Of a stretch of 64,000 bases of DNA, positions 1 through 8,051 are shown piece by piece. The DNA is taken from contig CAVTXH010000002.1 of the NCBI GenBank assembly GCA_963738625.1, forward strand, positions 248,001 through 312,000. The letters are read 5' to 3'. A model generated the notes under the pieces. That model was not told the origin of the DNA and made no database searches. It saw only the letters and a list, made by a program, of their open reading frames with translations. The DNA is from UBA7672 sp963738625 (GTDB taxonomy: Bacteria; Pseudomonadota; Alphaproteobacteria; Caulobacterales; Hyphomonadaceae). The stretch's first letter is position 1. The number at the start of each line of letters is the position of its first letter. Made by a program: the position numbers and the translations under genes.

Positions 1-423
1 ATGAGGAAGGAGCACCAGCTGCTCGCGCCCGGCGAGGCGGTGATCCAACGCCTTGCGCTCATGGAAGCGGATGTGAAGCGCGACCTGAAGCGGATGCACG
101 ATCTCGTCCGCTTCCGGCAGGCCGATGACGCCAAGGGCGACGAGCGGTTCGTGGCGTGGTTCGAGCCGGAGCACTTCATTGTCGAGGCTGCGGCGCAGGT
201 TTTTGTCGACCGGTTCGGCTCCATGGACTGGACGATCCTGACGCCCAAGGGGTCGCTGCGCTGGGACAGGAAAGAGTTGTGGGCCGGCCCGCCGGCGCTG
301 GACAACGCTGCGTCCGGCGGCGGTGCGATAGGGGGCAGGTGGCGCGTCTACCGCGAAAGCACCTTCAATCCCGCGCGGATTGAGCTGGCCGCCATGTATC
401 AGCGTCGAGGCCGTCCCGGATGA
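1..423 (+). CDS. DUF4130 domain protein, C-terminal part (window edge)
   Basis: The protein resembles the DUF4130 domain of putative DNA-metabolism proteins, which is often joined to a uracil-DNA-glycosylase-like domain or encoded beside a radical-SAM partner. Family-like stretches are MHDLVRFRQ, ERFVAWFEPEHFIVEAA, WTILTPKGSLRWD and STFNPARIELAAM. The first base of the window falls on an ATG, but proteins of this family are usually longer at the N-terminus, so the gene probably begins to the left. The C-terminus is also odd: relatives continue after the AM of that last motif with a tryptophan-containing tail, whereas this one ends eleven residues later in an Arg/Gly-rich stretch. It may be a truncated or decaying copy. 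The domain assignment is fairly secure; the molecular function is not known. Confidence 0.6.
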   Translation: MRKEHQLLAPGEAVIQRLALMEADVKRDLKRMHDLVRFRQADDAKGDERFVAWFEPEHFIVEAAAQVFVDRFGSMDWTILTPKGSLRWDRKELWAGPPALDNAASGGGAIGGRWRVYRESTFNPARIELAAMYQRRGRPG

Positions 424-697
424 CGGCCAGACCGCCGAGTCAGGGCGGTGGGAGAGGTAAGCCAGGTCGCCGTCGGCGGGAACCGGACCTCAGCCGTCCT
501 GTTGTTTGCCCGGACCAATTATGTGCAACGCCAGCCTAACCAGGACTATGCGGATCAGGGCTATGCGCTATGTGGCGCCGAGAACGTTTGCGGCGAATGA
601 CATTGGCGTAATGCCGCAGGCTATGGACGAAACCTGCCGGCGCCCCTATGTACGCGCCATCCCAACCAACGACTCAGCGTTGATTCCGAAAGCCTAG
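424..697. other. Intergenic stretch without a supported gene
   Basis: About 270 bp between the DUF4130 fragment and the DUF6481 gene. A 63-codon frame from 506 runs into the next start but has no recognisable ribosome-binding site or family resemblance. It ends exactly where the next gene begins and may simply be an open leader. I see no strong hairpin or repeat here. Confidence 0.4.
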
Positions 698-1174
698 ATG
701 CAACCCAAAAACTCGACCTTCTCTGACCGGCAGGCCGCATCGGTCGCCGCCAAGAAAGCCCTTCTCGAAAAATTCAAGCCAAAGCCAATGGTGGTCGCCG
801 AAGCGCCGATCAACCACGAGGCCGAACGCCTTCGGCGTCTCGAGGCTGTGCGCGCCCAGCGCCAGGAGGAAAAGGAAGCCAAGCAACGCGCCCGCGAAGA
901 AGCCGCCGCCGCCGCTGAACGCGCGCGGATCGAGGCTGCTGAAGCCGCCGAACGCGCTCGCCTCGAAGCCGAGCACATGAGCGACGCCCAGAAACGGGCC
1001 GAGCGCAAGGCTCGCAAGAAAGAGGTCAAGGAGATGGCCAAGCTCAAGAAGGAAGTGCGGTCGGTCGGCCGGCCGGCAGGTCCGAAGGAAGAGCGCGTGG
1101 TCGATCCCTTCGAGGAGCACAAGCGCTATATCGCCAGCCTCGAGCGTGGTGGCCGCGAACGCCGCCGCGCCTAG
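698..1174 (+). CDS. DUF6481 family coiled-coil protein
   Basis: A 158-residue, highly charged protein. The N-terminus (SDRQAASVAAKKALLEKF) matches the family of small alphaproteobacterial proteins annotated as DUF6481. Residues of roughly 45-125 form an almost unbroken Ala/Glu/Arg/Lys helix, very likely a long coiled coil. The C-terminus carries a basic RRRA tail. There is no signal peptide or membrane segment, so it is probably cytoplasmic. It stands alone, and a good hairpin follows its stop codon. The biochemical role is unknown. The start at 698 lies directly after a stop codon in the same register and has only a weak ribosome-binding site. Confidence 0.65.
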   Translation: MQPKNSTFSDRQAASVAAKKALLEKFKPKPMVVAEAPINHEAERLRRLEAVRAQRQEEKEAKQRAREEAAAAAERARIEAAEAAERARLEAEHMSDAQKRAERKARKKEVKEMAKLKKEVRSVGRPAGPKEERVVDPFEEHKRYIASLERGGRERRRA

Positions 1175-1203
1175 CGCCTGACGCAACGTTTTCCATGATT
1201 TCA

Positions 1204-1244
1204 GCGGCCTCCGGAAAAATCTTTCCGGGGGCCGCATCCGTTTT
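1204..1244 (+). terminator. Probable intrinsic terminator after the DUF6481 gene
   Basis: A near-perfect inverted repeat pairs GCGGCCTCCGGAAA (from 1204) with TTTCCGGGGGCCGC (to 1235) around a short AATC loop. It is followed a few bases later by a short T run (1241-1244). It lies about 30 bp after the stop of the DUF6481 gene. The T run is short, so termination efficiency is uncertain. Confidence 0.55.
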
Positions 1245-1309
1245 GGGGTCGATGGTCCTCTAAGCTCTGTATCGCCGGCACAGGACCGGCTTATGGAGCC
1301 CGGACGTCC

Positions 1310-1696
1310 ATGGACGAAGTTTTCATCCCCATTACCTTCTTTGCCGTGATCGCGGTCGTGATCTGGCTGTTCCAGTATTTCGGCCTGCGCAAGCGGATCG
1401 AGGCCTTCAAGGTTCTGAGCCTCGCCATCGAGAAGGGCCAGCCGCTGACGCCAGAGACGCTGGAGTCGATGGCGCGCCTGTCGAGCCCGATCGCCGACCT
1501 TAGGCGCGGCATCGTCTTCGTCGCCATCGCCGCCGGCTTCGCCTCGTTCTCTACCATCATCGGCTGGAACGCGACCGGCGAATTCCGGGATGTCGTCCGC
1601 GGCCTCTACGGCGTCGCGACCTTCCCGCTGTTCATCGGCCTGGCCTTCCTTGGCCTGCACGTCTTCGCCAACGAGTCCAAACGCCGGCAAGGCTAA
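1310..1696 (+). CDS. DUF6249-like small membrane protein
   Basis: A 128-residue protein with three likely membrane segments: near residues 5-25, about 67-87, and about 102-122. A cytoplasmic-looking loop (KGQPLTPETLESMARL) lies between the first two. The layout, with an N-terminal helix and then a 'regularly charged helix plus KGQPLTPE' loop, recalls the DUF6249 family, which often sits beside ECF sigma factors in alphaproteobacteria. Here the stop is five bases before the sigma-factor start, so the two are almost certainly co-transcribed. A role in sensing or transmitting an envelope signal is only inferred from that pairing. Confidence 0.6.
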   Translation: MDEVFIPITFFAVIAVVIWLFQYFGLRKRIEAFKVLSLAIEKGQPLTPETLESMARLSSPIADLRRGIVFVAIAAGFASFSTIIGWNATGEFRDVVRGLYGVATFPLFIGLAFLGLHVFANESKRRQG

Positions 1697-1701
1697 GCTT
1701 C

Positions 1702-2220
1702 GTGCCCGTTGCTGACCCCAACGATCCTGACCTGACACGAGCTGCGATGGCGGGCGACCGGAAGGCCTTTGGCCAACTGGTCGCCCGACACCAGGCGAGC
1801 ATCCGCGCGCTGGCGCGCCGCCTTGCCCGCTCGGCCAGCGACGGAGACGACATTGCACAGGCAGCATTTCTTACGGCGTGGCGCCGGCGCTCGACATGGC
1901 GGGGCGGGTCGTTCCGGAGCTGGGTCTCCAGCATCGCCTACCGCGAATTCCTCAACGGCCGGCGCGGCGTGGCCGCGGAGGCCGAGGTCGAAGACATGCC
2001 GGGCGAGGGCGGGCAGGGCGGCGAGCGGCTGGACCTGATGCGCGCCATGGGCGCCCTGGAAGCATCCGAACGCTCGGCCGTCGCCTTGTGCCTTGGCGCA
2101 GGGCTGAGCCACGGCGAGGCGGCGCTGGCGATGGGCGCCCCGCTAGGATCGGTTAAGTCCTGGGTTCTCAGGGGTCGGGCCAAACTACAGAAGGCGCTGG
2201 CCGCCTACTCGGGAGCGTGA
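1702..2220 (+). CDS. RNA polymerase ECF-type sigma factor
   Basis: A 172-residue sigma-70 family protein. Region 2 covers about residues 10-75, including DGDDIAQAAFLTAWRR and the FRSWVSSIAYREFLNGRR stretch. After a short acidic linker, region 4 covers about 110-168, with a helix-turn-helix at LSHGEAALAMGAPLGSVKSW. There is no region 1 or 3, as expected for group 4 (ECF) factors. The start is GTG at 1702; an AAGG lies about 10 bases upstream. The gene lies between two small membrane proteins in the same direction. Its regulon cannot be read from the window, and no autoregulatory promoter was identified. Confidence 0.85.
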   Translation: MPVADPNDPDLTRAAMAGDRKAFGQLVARHQASIRALARRLARSASDGDDIAQAAFLTAWRRRSTWRGGSFRSWVSSIAYREFLNGRRGVAAEAEVEDMPGEGGQGGERLDLMRAMGALEASERSAVALCLGAGLSHGEAALAMGAPLGSVKSWVLRGRAKLQKALAAYSGA

Positions 2221-2246
2221 GAGTGTACATGTACAAGGATGGTCCG

Positions 2247-2618
2247 ATGTCCCAGGAGCCGGAAGACAAGCTGGAACGGATGTTCGCCGCGGAGGAAGCG
2301 GCGATCCGCGATGACGGCTTTACGCAGCTGGTCCTGGAGCGCGCCGAGCAGGCGGACAAGGGCGTGATGCTTCGCCGGACCGCGATCTACGGCGCCGGAC
2401 TCGCCGGCGCGGGGTTCGCCGTCGGCGGCATATTCGAGATGGCCCCGCATCTCCCGAAACTGTCGGTAGGCTGGGCAGATAGCATGGCCAGCGCCCTGAC
2501 CGCGACCAGCGTGGAAGAAGCGGTTCGCGGCGCCTCGGACGGCACGCAGCTGGCGATCGTTGCCGTGCTCGCCGGCATCACCTTCCTGATTACCGCGGTA
2601 ACGCTGCAGAATCGCTGA
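2247..2618 (+). CDS. Two-helix membrane protein, candidate anti-sigma factor
   Basis: A 123-residue protein with a hydrophilic acidic N-terminus (about 50 residues) followed by two hydrophobic segments, GAGLAGAGFAVGGIFEM and LAIVAVLAGITFLITAV. The ATG at 2247 is preferred because AAGGA lies 7 bases upstream; earlier in-frame starts at 2217 and 2229 would overlap or abut the sigma stop. Position directly after an ECF sigma gene, a cytoplasmic domain and membrane anchoring fit an anti-sigma factor. However, I see no zinc-binding HxxxCxxC motif and no clear anti-sigma domain, so the role is inferred from context only. Confidence 0.5.
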   Translation: MSQEPEDKLERMFAAEEAAIRDDGFTQLVLERAEQADKGVMLRRTAIYGAGLAGAGFAVGGIFEMAPHLPKLSVGWADSMASALTATSVEEAVRGASDGTQLAIVAVLAGITFLITAVTLQNR

Positions 2619-2707
2619 CCGCCCCCGGGTGGCGATCCTTCCGACGGCATTGCGCCCGGCGCTCGCCTTTGATCTGATCGGGGCGGGGATAAGAGTCGGG
2701 GTAGATC

Positions 2708-3295
2708 ATGTATCTGGCCGCCTTTCTCGTGGGCATGGCGACCTTTTTCGCCACGCACTACTTCTCGGCTTTCCGCGCGCGCGATGAGAGCGGGCTCGCC
2801 CATCGGCTGGGGCGCGGCCGGTATATGGGCCTCTATTCGCTGCTGACCATCGTCGGCTTCGTCCTGATGGTGTGGGGCTACGGCAACCTCAAGCCATGGA
2901 TCCCGATCTGGACGCCGCCGGGCTGGACCCGTCACATCGCCATGCTGCTGATGTTGCCGGCGGTGGTGCTGATCGTTTCCGCCTATGCGCCGACCGGCTT
3001 CATCAAGAAGGCTGTAAGGCATCCCATGCTTACATCCGTGAAGCTGTGGGCGCTGGCGCACCTGGTCGCCAATGGCGATCTCGCCTCGATGATCCTGTTC
3101 GCGTCTTTCCTTGTTTACGGCGTGGTCGACCGGATCGCGGTCAAGCGCCGGGGCGATGTTGGCGCAGCCAACGCCAATCCGAACATTCTCGGCGACCTCA
3201 TTTCGCTGGCGGTAGGCGGCGCGCTTTATGCGGCGATCGTCTTCTATCTTCACCCGCTTCTCTTCGCCGTGCCGGTGATCGTCTCGGACGGCTAG
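2708..3295 (+). CDS. NnrU family membrane protein
   Basis: A 195-residue integral membrane protein of the NnrU family (PF07298 type). It has about six hydrophobic segments and the characteristic stretches THYFSAFRA near the N-terminus and IKKAVRHPMLTSVKLWALAHL in the middle. The family was named after a gene in denitrification clusters, and relatives occur near isoprenoid or carotenoid methyl-group genes. No denitrification gene is present in this window, so the specific role here is unknown. The upstream GGGGTAGATC before the ATG gives a modest ribosome-binding site. It is followed by panB on the same strand with an 83-bp gap. Confidence 0.75.
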   Translation: MYLAAFLVGMATFFATHYFSAFRARDESGLAHRLGRGRYMGLYSLLTIVGFVLMVWGYGNLKPWIPIWTPPGWTRHIAMLLMLPAVVLIVSAYAPTGFIKKAVRHPMLTSVKLWALAHLVANGDLASMILFASFLVYGVVDRIAVKRRGDVGAANANPNILGDLISLAVGGALYAAIVFYLHPLLFAVPVIVSDG

Positions 3296-3378
3296 TTCCG
3301 GCGGCAGGCCCCAACATTGCACGAGACAGGTTTGCGCTCTAAGGAGCGCGACGCTGCATCATAAAGGAGGGCGCTCCC

Positions 3379-4203
3379 ATGTCCGCCCAGGTCCAGTCAG
3401 CCCGCAAGACGGTCAAGGATATCGCCGCCGCCAAGGGCGCAACGCCGCTGGTGTGCCTGACGGCCTATACGGCGCCGATGGCCGAGCTGCTGGATAACCG
3501 CTGCGACGTGCTGCTGGTCGGCGACAGCGTGGGCATGGTGGTGCATGGCCTGCCGACCACGGTCGGCGTCACGCTCGAGATGATGATCCTGCACGGGCAG
3601 GCGGTGATGCGGACGTCCAGACAAGCGTTCGTCGTCGTCGACATGCCATTCGGCTCTTACGAAGCGAGCGTCGAGCAGGCCTTCATGAACGCCGCAAGGA
3701 TCATGAAGCAGACCGGCTGCCAGGCCGTAAAGATCGAGGCGGGCGAATATGCCGCGGCCACGGTCCGCTATCTCGTCGATCGCGGCATTCCGGTGATGGC
3801 GCATGTCGGGCTGCGTCCTCAGGCGACCAATGTCGATGGCGGCTTCAAGGCCAAGGGCCGCACCGAGAAAGAGCGCGCCCGAACCATTTCCGAGGCTGTT
3901 GCGGCCGACGAGGCGGGTTGTTTCGCCATGGTGATCGAGGGCGTGGCCGAGGACGTGGCGGCGCAGATCACCAAGCAGGTGTCCTGTCCGACCATCGGAA
4001 TCGGCGCTTCGGCGTCTTGCGACGGCCAGATCCTGGTGACGGACGACCTTTTGGGGATGTTCGACTGGACCCCCAAATTCGTGCGCCGCTATGCCGACCT
4101 GAGGGATGTCGTCGGCAAGGCTGTGGATGGATATGCCTCCGATGTAAGGGCGCGCCGCTTCCCCGGGGAAAAAGAGACCTACACCCTCAAAAAACAGCCA
4201 TAA
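3379..4203 (+). CDS. panB: 3-methyl-2-oxobutanoate hydroxymethyltransferase
   Basis: PanB transfers a hydroxymethyl group from 5,10-methylenetetrahydrofolate to 2-oxoisovalerate to give ketopantoate, the first committed step of pantothenate and CoA synthesis. The 274-residue length is normal. Visible motifs are TAYTAPMAELLD, LLVGDSVGMVVHG (metal and substrate site), VKIEAGEY with the catalytic Glu, and GIGASASCDGQILV. A strong AAGGAGG lies about 8 bases upstream of the ATG. The second pathway enzyme encoded in this window, panC, is 54 kb away at 58.1 kb, so the pathway genes are dispersed. Confidence 0.96.
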   Translation: MSAQVQSARKTVKDIAAAKGATPLVCLTAYTAPMAELLDNRCDVLLVGDSVGMVVHGLPTTVGVTLEMMILHGQAVMRTSRQAFVVVDMPFGSYEASVEQAFMNAARIMKQTGCQAVKIEAGEYAAATVRYLVDRGIPVMAHVGLRPQATNVDGGFKAKGRTEKERARTISEAVAADEAGCFAMVIEGVAEDVAAQITKQVSCPTIGIGASASCDGQILVTDDLLGMFDWTPKFVRRYADLRDVVGKAVDGYASDVRARRFPGEKETYTLKKQP

Positions 4204-4278
4204 TTCCAGCGGCGTTGTCGAATTGCGGGCAACTGGCGGACCGGCTAGGTTGCCCAACCTTTCGGGAGCCCCTGCCGC

Positions 4279-4998
4279 GTGACGGATATCTTTGAAGAAG
4301 TCGACGAGAGCCTGCGGCAGGACACCGTCCTGACGTGGTGGAAGCGGGCGCTGCCTTTCCTGATCGCCGCAGGCATCCTGATTCTCGCGGGCGTCGGCGG
4401 CTACGAGTTCATGCGGTGGCAGCGCAGCCAGGAGATCGACAAGCAGAGCCTTGTCTTCGATACGGCCACCGCCGCGCTGGAGAAGAAGGACCTGCAGGGC
4501 GCCAAGACAGCGTTCAGCCAGCTTGCGACCGGCAAGGGCGGCTTCGCTTCGCTTTCCAGCCACATGCTCGCTGGCATCGAGAAGGATCTCACCAGCGACA
4601 GGGCCGCCATTGAGCAGCAGCTTGCCGCCGCGGCCAAGGGCGACAATGGCGTGATGGGCGATCTTGCCCTGCTGAAGCTCGCCTACGCCAAGGCTGACGC
4701 CGCCGATCTTGCCGAGGTCGAGAAGAGCGTCGCTCCGCTGATCGCCAAGGGCGGCTATGCGGGGGCGCTGGGCCGGGAGCTTGTCGCCGCGAAGGCGCTC
4801 GCCACCGGGCAGGTCGAGCGTGCGCGCACCGAATACCAGGCTCTTTCGTTCGAGATCGAAGCGCCTCAGGCGATGAAGATCCGCGTGCAACAGACCCTGC
4901 TCACTTTCCCGCCGCAAGCAGCTGCAGCTTCCGCTGCATCTGCGCCTGCGTCCGCGCCTGCTGCTCCGGCGCAACCTCCAGCTCAGCCCGGCCAGTGA
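4279..4998 (+). CDS. YfgM-like tetratricopeptide membrane protein
   Basis: A 239-residue protein with one N-terminal membrane segment (about residues 26-47, LPFLIAAGILILAGVGGYEF) and a periplasmic helical part with tetratricopeptide-like helices. The last ~25 residues are an Ala/Pro-rich tail. It corresponds to the YfgM / DUF2133 family, which is linked to periplasmic chaperone traffic and usually lies directly upstream of bamB. That order is kept here, with bamB starting 4 bp after the stop. The start is GTG at 4279, chosen because it gives the family's usual acidic N-terminus (FEEVDESLRQD). Confidence 0.8.
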   Translation: MTDIFEEVDESLRQDTVLTWWKRALPFLIAAGILILAGVGGYEFMRWQRSQEIDKQSLVFDTATAALEKKDLQGAKTAFSQLATGKGGFASLSSHMLAGIEKDLTSDRAAIEQQLAAAAKGDNGVMGDLALLKLAYAKADAADLAEVEKSVAPLIAKGGYAGALGRELVAAKALATGQVERARTEYQALSFEIEAPQAMKIRVQQTLLTFPPQAAAASAASAPASAPAAPAQPPAQPGQ

Positions 4999-5002
4999 TC
5001 CT

Positions 5003-6337
5003 ATGATGTCTGTCTCGCGTACCCTTGTTCTGACCCTTTCGGCCTGTGCGCTGCTCGCCGGCTGCGGGCTATTCGGCAACAGCAAGAAGGAGCTGTCGCC
5101 CGAAGAGATCGCGGCGCGCGTCACGATCAATCCGCAGGACGAGAACCTGAAGCCGGACGCCGAGCTGGCGGCGACGCCGGTGGTGTTGCCCGAGGCGACC
5201 CCCGCGACGGACTGGACGCAGTCCGGCGTCATCGCCACGAAAGTCTCCGGCCACCTGCAGGCCGCGCCGGACTTCAAAGTCGACTGGCGCGCCAGCGTCG
5301 GCGGGTCGAGCGAGAACAAGCGGATTGTTGCGGCGCCGGTGGTCAAGGACAACCGGATCTATGTGATCGACGCGAACCAGAAGGTCTTCGCCTTCGACGC
5401 GGGCAATGGCCGGCGCCTGTGGGAGCGCGACCTGGAATCGCCCAACGAGAAGCGCGACAACCACGCCATCGGCGGCGGTCTTGCGATCGCGGGCGACAAG
5501 CTGATCGTGGCTTCGGGCTATGCCTATGTCGAAGCCATGTCGCTCAGCGACGGCAAGACCGTCTGGCACCGTCGCGTCGACAGCCCGATGTCGGGATCGC
5601 CCGCCATCATGGGCAACCGCGCCTTCGTCACCTCGACCAACAACGAATTCTATGCGCTCGACACCGACACCGGCGAGATCATCTGGAACGACCAGGCGAT
5701 CGCGGAATCGGCGCGCGTGCTGTCCTCGCCCAGCCCGGCGGCGAACGCGGACATTCTCGCGGTCCCGTATTCCTCCGGCGAGTTGATCGCCTACCTGCCG
5801 GCCAACGGGCGCCGCCTGTGGTCGGATACGCTGACGACGCTGGGCCGCTACACGCCTCTGTCGGTGATCAACGACATCGCCGGGCGCCCTTCCATCATCG
5901 ACGGCACGGTCTATGCCGCCAGCCATTCGGGCGTTCTCGCCGCCATCGATGCGCGCAGCGGCGCGCGGCAGTGGGCGACGACGATCGGTTCGCGCCAGGG
6001 GCCGGTGATCGGCGGCACGTTCCTCTTCATCGTTTCGACGAACAGCCGCGTGGTCTGCTTCAACCGGATCGACGGCAAAGTGGTGTGGATCCGCGATCTG
6101 CCCGAGTTCAAGAATGCAAGGGAAAAGAAGGATCGCATCGTCTGGACCGGGCCGATCATCGTCTCGAACCGGCTGATTGTCGTGTCGTCCGAAGGAAATG
6201 TGGTTGCGCTTTCCCCGCAGAACGGCGAGACGGTGGGCGAAGTGAAGGTGGGACAGCCCATCTACATCGAGCCGATCGCAGCCGCCGGAAAGATCTTCGT
6301 GCTCACCGACAAGGGTGGACTCGTCGCTATCCGCTAG
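5003..6337 (+). CDS. bamB: Outer-membrane assembly lipoprotein BamB
   Basis: BamB is a PQQ-like eight-bladed beta-propeller lipoprotein of the BAM complex that inserts outer-membrane proteins. The N-terminus is a lipoprotein signal with lipobox LLAGC (Cys about residue 21). Propeller blades are marked by repeated IYVIDANQKVFAFDAGNG, YALDTDTGEIIWND and ALSPQNGETVGEVKVG type stretches. The 444-residue length suits alphaproteobacterial members. It lies between the YfgM-like gene and der, the usual order. A second ATG directly follows the first, so the start is uncertain by one codon. Confidence 0.93.
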   Translation: MMSVSRTLVLTLSACALLAGCGLFGNSKKELSPEEIAARVTINPQDENLKPDAELAATPVVLPEATPATDWTQSGVIATKVSGHLQAAPDFKVDWRASVGGSSENKRIVAAPVVKDNRIYVIDANQKVFAFDAGNGRRLWERDLESPNEKRDNHAIGGGLAIAGDKLIVASGYAYVEAMSLSDGKTVWHRRVDSPMSGSPAIMGNRAFVTSTNNEFYALDTDTGEIIWNDQAIAESARVLSSPSPAANADILAVPYSSGELIAYLPANGRRLWSDTLTTLGRYTPLSVINDIAGRPSIIDGTVYAASHSGVLAAIDARSGARQWATTIGSRQGPVIGGTFLFIVSTNSRVVCFNRIDGKVVWIRDLPEFKNAREKKDRIVWTGPIIVSNRLIVVSSEGNVVALSPQNGETVGEVKVGQPIYIEPIAAAGKIFVLTDKGGLVAIR

Positions 6338-6378
6338 GCCGGCCGCGCGGCCTGACGCGGACTATTGGAGTTCCTGAA

Positions 6379-7779
6379 ATGACGCTGAAGGTGGCCATTG
6401 TCGGTCGCCCGAATGTCGGCAAGTCGACGCTGTTCAACCGGCTCGCGGGCCGCAAAATTGCGATCGTCGACGACCAGCCCGGCGTCACGCGCGACCGCAA
6501 GGAAACGACAGGCCGTCTCGGCGATCTCGACCTCGTCCTCATCGACACGGCCGGCTTCGAGGACGTCAATGACGACTCGCTCGAAACCCGCATGCGCCGG
6601 CAGACCGAAGTTGCGATCAACGAGGCCGACGTCTCGATCTTCCTCTACGACGCCCGCGACGGAGTAACGCCGGTCGACGAGCGTTTCGCGCAAGTCCTGC
6701 GCAAGTCGGGCAAGCCGGTGGTGCTGGCGGCCAACAAGTGCGAGGGCAAGCAGGGCGACGAAGGCCTGATGGAGGCTTGGCGTCTCGGCCTTGGCGATCC
6801 CGCGCCTATTTCGGCCGAACACGGCGAGGGCATGTCGGACCTCTATGAGGGTCTCGCCGCGGTTCAGGAGAAGCTGGAGCGCTCCGGCCAGCTGATCTCG
6901 CTCGATCCCGCGCCGGAGGACGAAGAGCCGTTCGATCCGGACGTGGAGGCGCCACCCGAACCGGACAAGCCAATCCGCATCGCCTTTGTCGGCCGTCCCA
7001 ATGCCGGCAAGTCCACGCTGCTCAACGGCATCCTTGAGGATGAGCGCTTCATCACCGGTCCCGAAGCTGGCATCACGCGCGACAGCGTGACGGTGGCGTG
7101 GCGCTGGAAGGACAAGGAAATTCGCCTCGTCGATACGGCGGGCCTGCGCAAGCGCGCCAAGGTGCAGGACAAGCTCGAGCGCGCGTCCACCATGGAGACG
7201 ACGCACTCCATCCGCTTTGCGGATGTGGTCGTGCTGGTGATGGATCCGCGCGACGCATTCGAGAAGCAGGACGTGCAGATCGCCAACCTGGTGATCCGCG
7301 AGGGCCGGGGGCTCGTCTTTGCGATCACCAAGTGGGACACGGTCGATAACCCGTCCGAAGCGCGCAAGGAGATGGACCACCAGGCGTTCGCGCACCTGCC
7401 GCACGCCGCAGGAACGCCGCTGGTTCCGGTGTCCGGCGTCACGCGCAAGAACCTCGACAAGCTGATGGATGCCTGCGTCAAGGTCCACAAGGACTGGTCG
7501 GCCCGTGTGAAGACGCGCGATCTCAACGACTGGCTGCTCTACGTCACGCAGAAGCATCCGCCGCCGGCGCCGAACGGCAAGCGCATCAAGCCGCGCTACA
7601 TGGCGCAGATGAAGACCCGCCCGCCGACCTTCGTGCTGATGGCCAGCCGCGCCAACGAGATGCCGGAGACCTACAAGCGCTATCTGCTCAACGAGCTGCG
7701 CGAGGCGTTCGACCTGCCGGGCGTGCCGATCAGGCTGGTGCTGCGGCAGGGGAAGAACCCGTTCGCGGACAAGGAGTAG
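6379..7779 (+). CDS. der: Ribosome biogenesis GTPase Der (EngA)
   Basis: Der has two tandem GTPase domains and a C-terminal KH-like domain and acts in 50S subunit maturation. G1 motifs are GRPNVGKST and GRPNAGKST; G3 motifs are DTAGFED and DTAGLRKR. The G4 of domain 2 is TKWD, while domain 1 has NKCEG instead of NKxD, a variant I recall from alphaproteobacterial Der proteins. The frame is open for 960 bp upstream through bamB, but homology starts at the ATG at 6379 (MTLKVAIVGRPNVGK), giving 466 residues. It is transcribed with bamB and followed by a hairpin repeat and an insertion sequence. Confidence 0.96.
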   Translation: MTLKVAIVGRPNVGKSTLFNRLAGRKIAIVDDQPGVTRDRKETTGRLGDLDLVLIDTAGFEDVNDDSLETRMRRQTEVAINEADVSIFLYDARDGVTPVDERFAQVLRKSGKPVVLAANKCEGKQGDEGLMEAWRLGLGDPAPISAEHGEGMSDLYEGLAAVQEKLERSGQLISLDPAPEDEEPFDPDVEAPPEPDKPIRIAFVGRPNAGKSTLLNGILEDERFITGPEAGITRDSVTVAWRWKDKEIRLVDTAGLRKRAKVQDKLERASTMETTHSIRFADVVVLVMDPRDAFEKQDVQIANLVIREGRGLVFAITKWDTVDNPSEARKEMDHQAFAHLPHAAGTPLVPVSGVTRKNLDKLMDACVKVHKDWSARVKTRDLNDWLLYVTQKHPPPAPNGKRIKPRYMAQMKTRPPTFVLMASRANEMPETYKRYLLNELREAFDLPGVPIRLVLRQGKNPFADKE

Positions 7780-7807
7780 TGTTCGGGGGAGCGCCGCCCT
7801 AAGTTCT

Positions 7808-7911
7808 GGGGAGCGCCGGGCGCCTGCCCGGCAAGGCTTAACCGCGAGCACGACGCACGTTGATGGGCTTGGCCAGGCGTTCGACGCTTCGCGTCTCACC
7901 CTGGCGCTCCC
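7808..7911. repeat. Palindromic dispersed repeat, copy 1 (GGGAGCGCCGGG type)
   Basis: The left arm GGGGAGCGCCGGGCGCCTGC continues as CCGGCAAGGCTT, and the right side ends CACCCTGGCGCTCCC, so the whole ~104 bp can fold back imperfectly. The left arm is nearly identical to both arms of the 32485-32574 element. It lies 29 bp after the der stop and may also act as a transcription terminator. Two copies in 64 kb suggest a genome-wide family. Confidence 0.65.
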
Positions 7912-8051
7912 GATGTCAAACATCAAAGCTTCGCGCTCCACTGCCCTGAGGCATGGAGTAATACCAGCCGTCTGAAATTCTGACTCGGGGGGATTCCCGG
8001 GTCGAGGCGAGCGTGATTCCTTCAAGCGATTGAGTCGCATGGAGGGAGGCG

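Noticed and set aside
506..697. A 63-codon frame ending at the DUF6481 start
   Set aside because: No ribosome-binding site, no recognisable family and unremarkable composition.
3397..5352. A 651-codon minus-strand frame opposite panB and the YfgM-like gene
   Set aside because: Shadow frame; panB has diagnostic motifs and a strong ribosome-binding site.
5419..6378. Long open N-terminal extension of der through the bamB gene
   Set aside because: The extension is antisense-like composition from another register of bamB; Der homology and a start codon begin at 6379.
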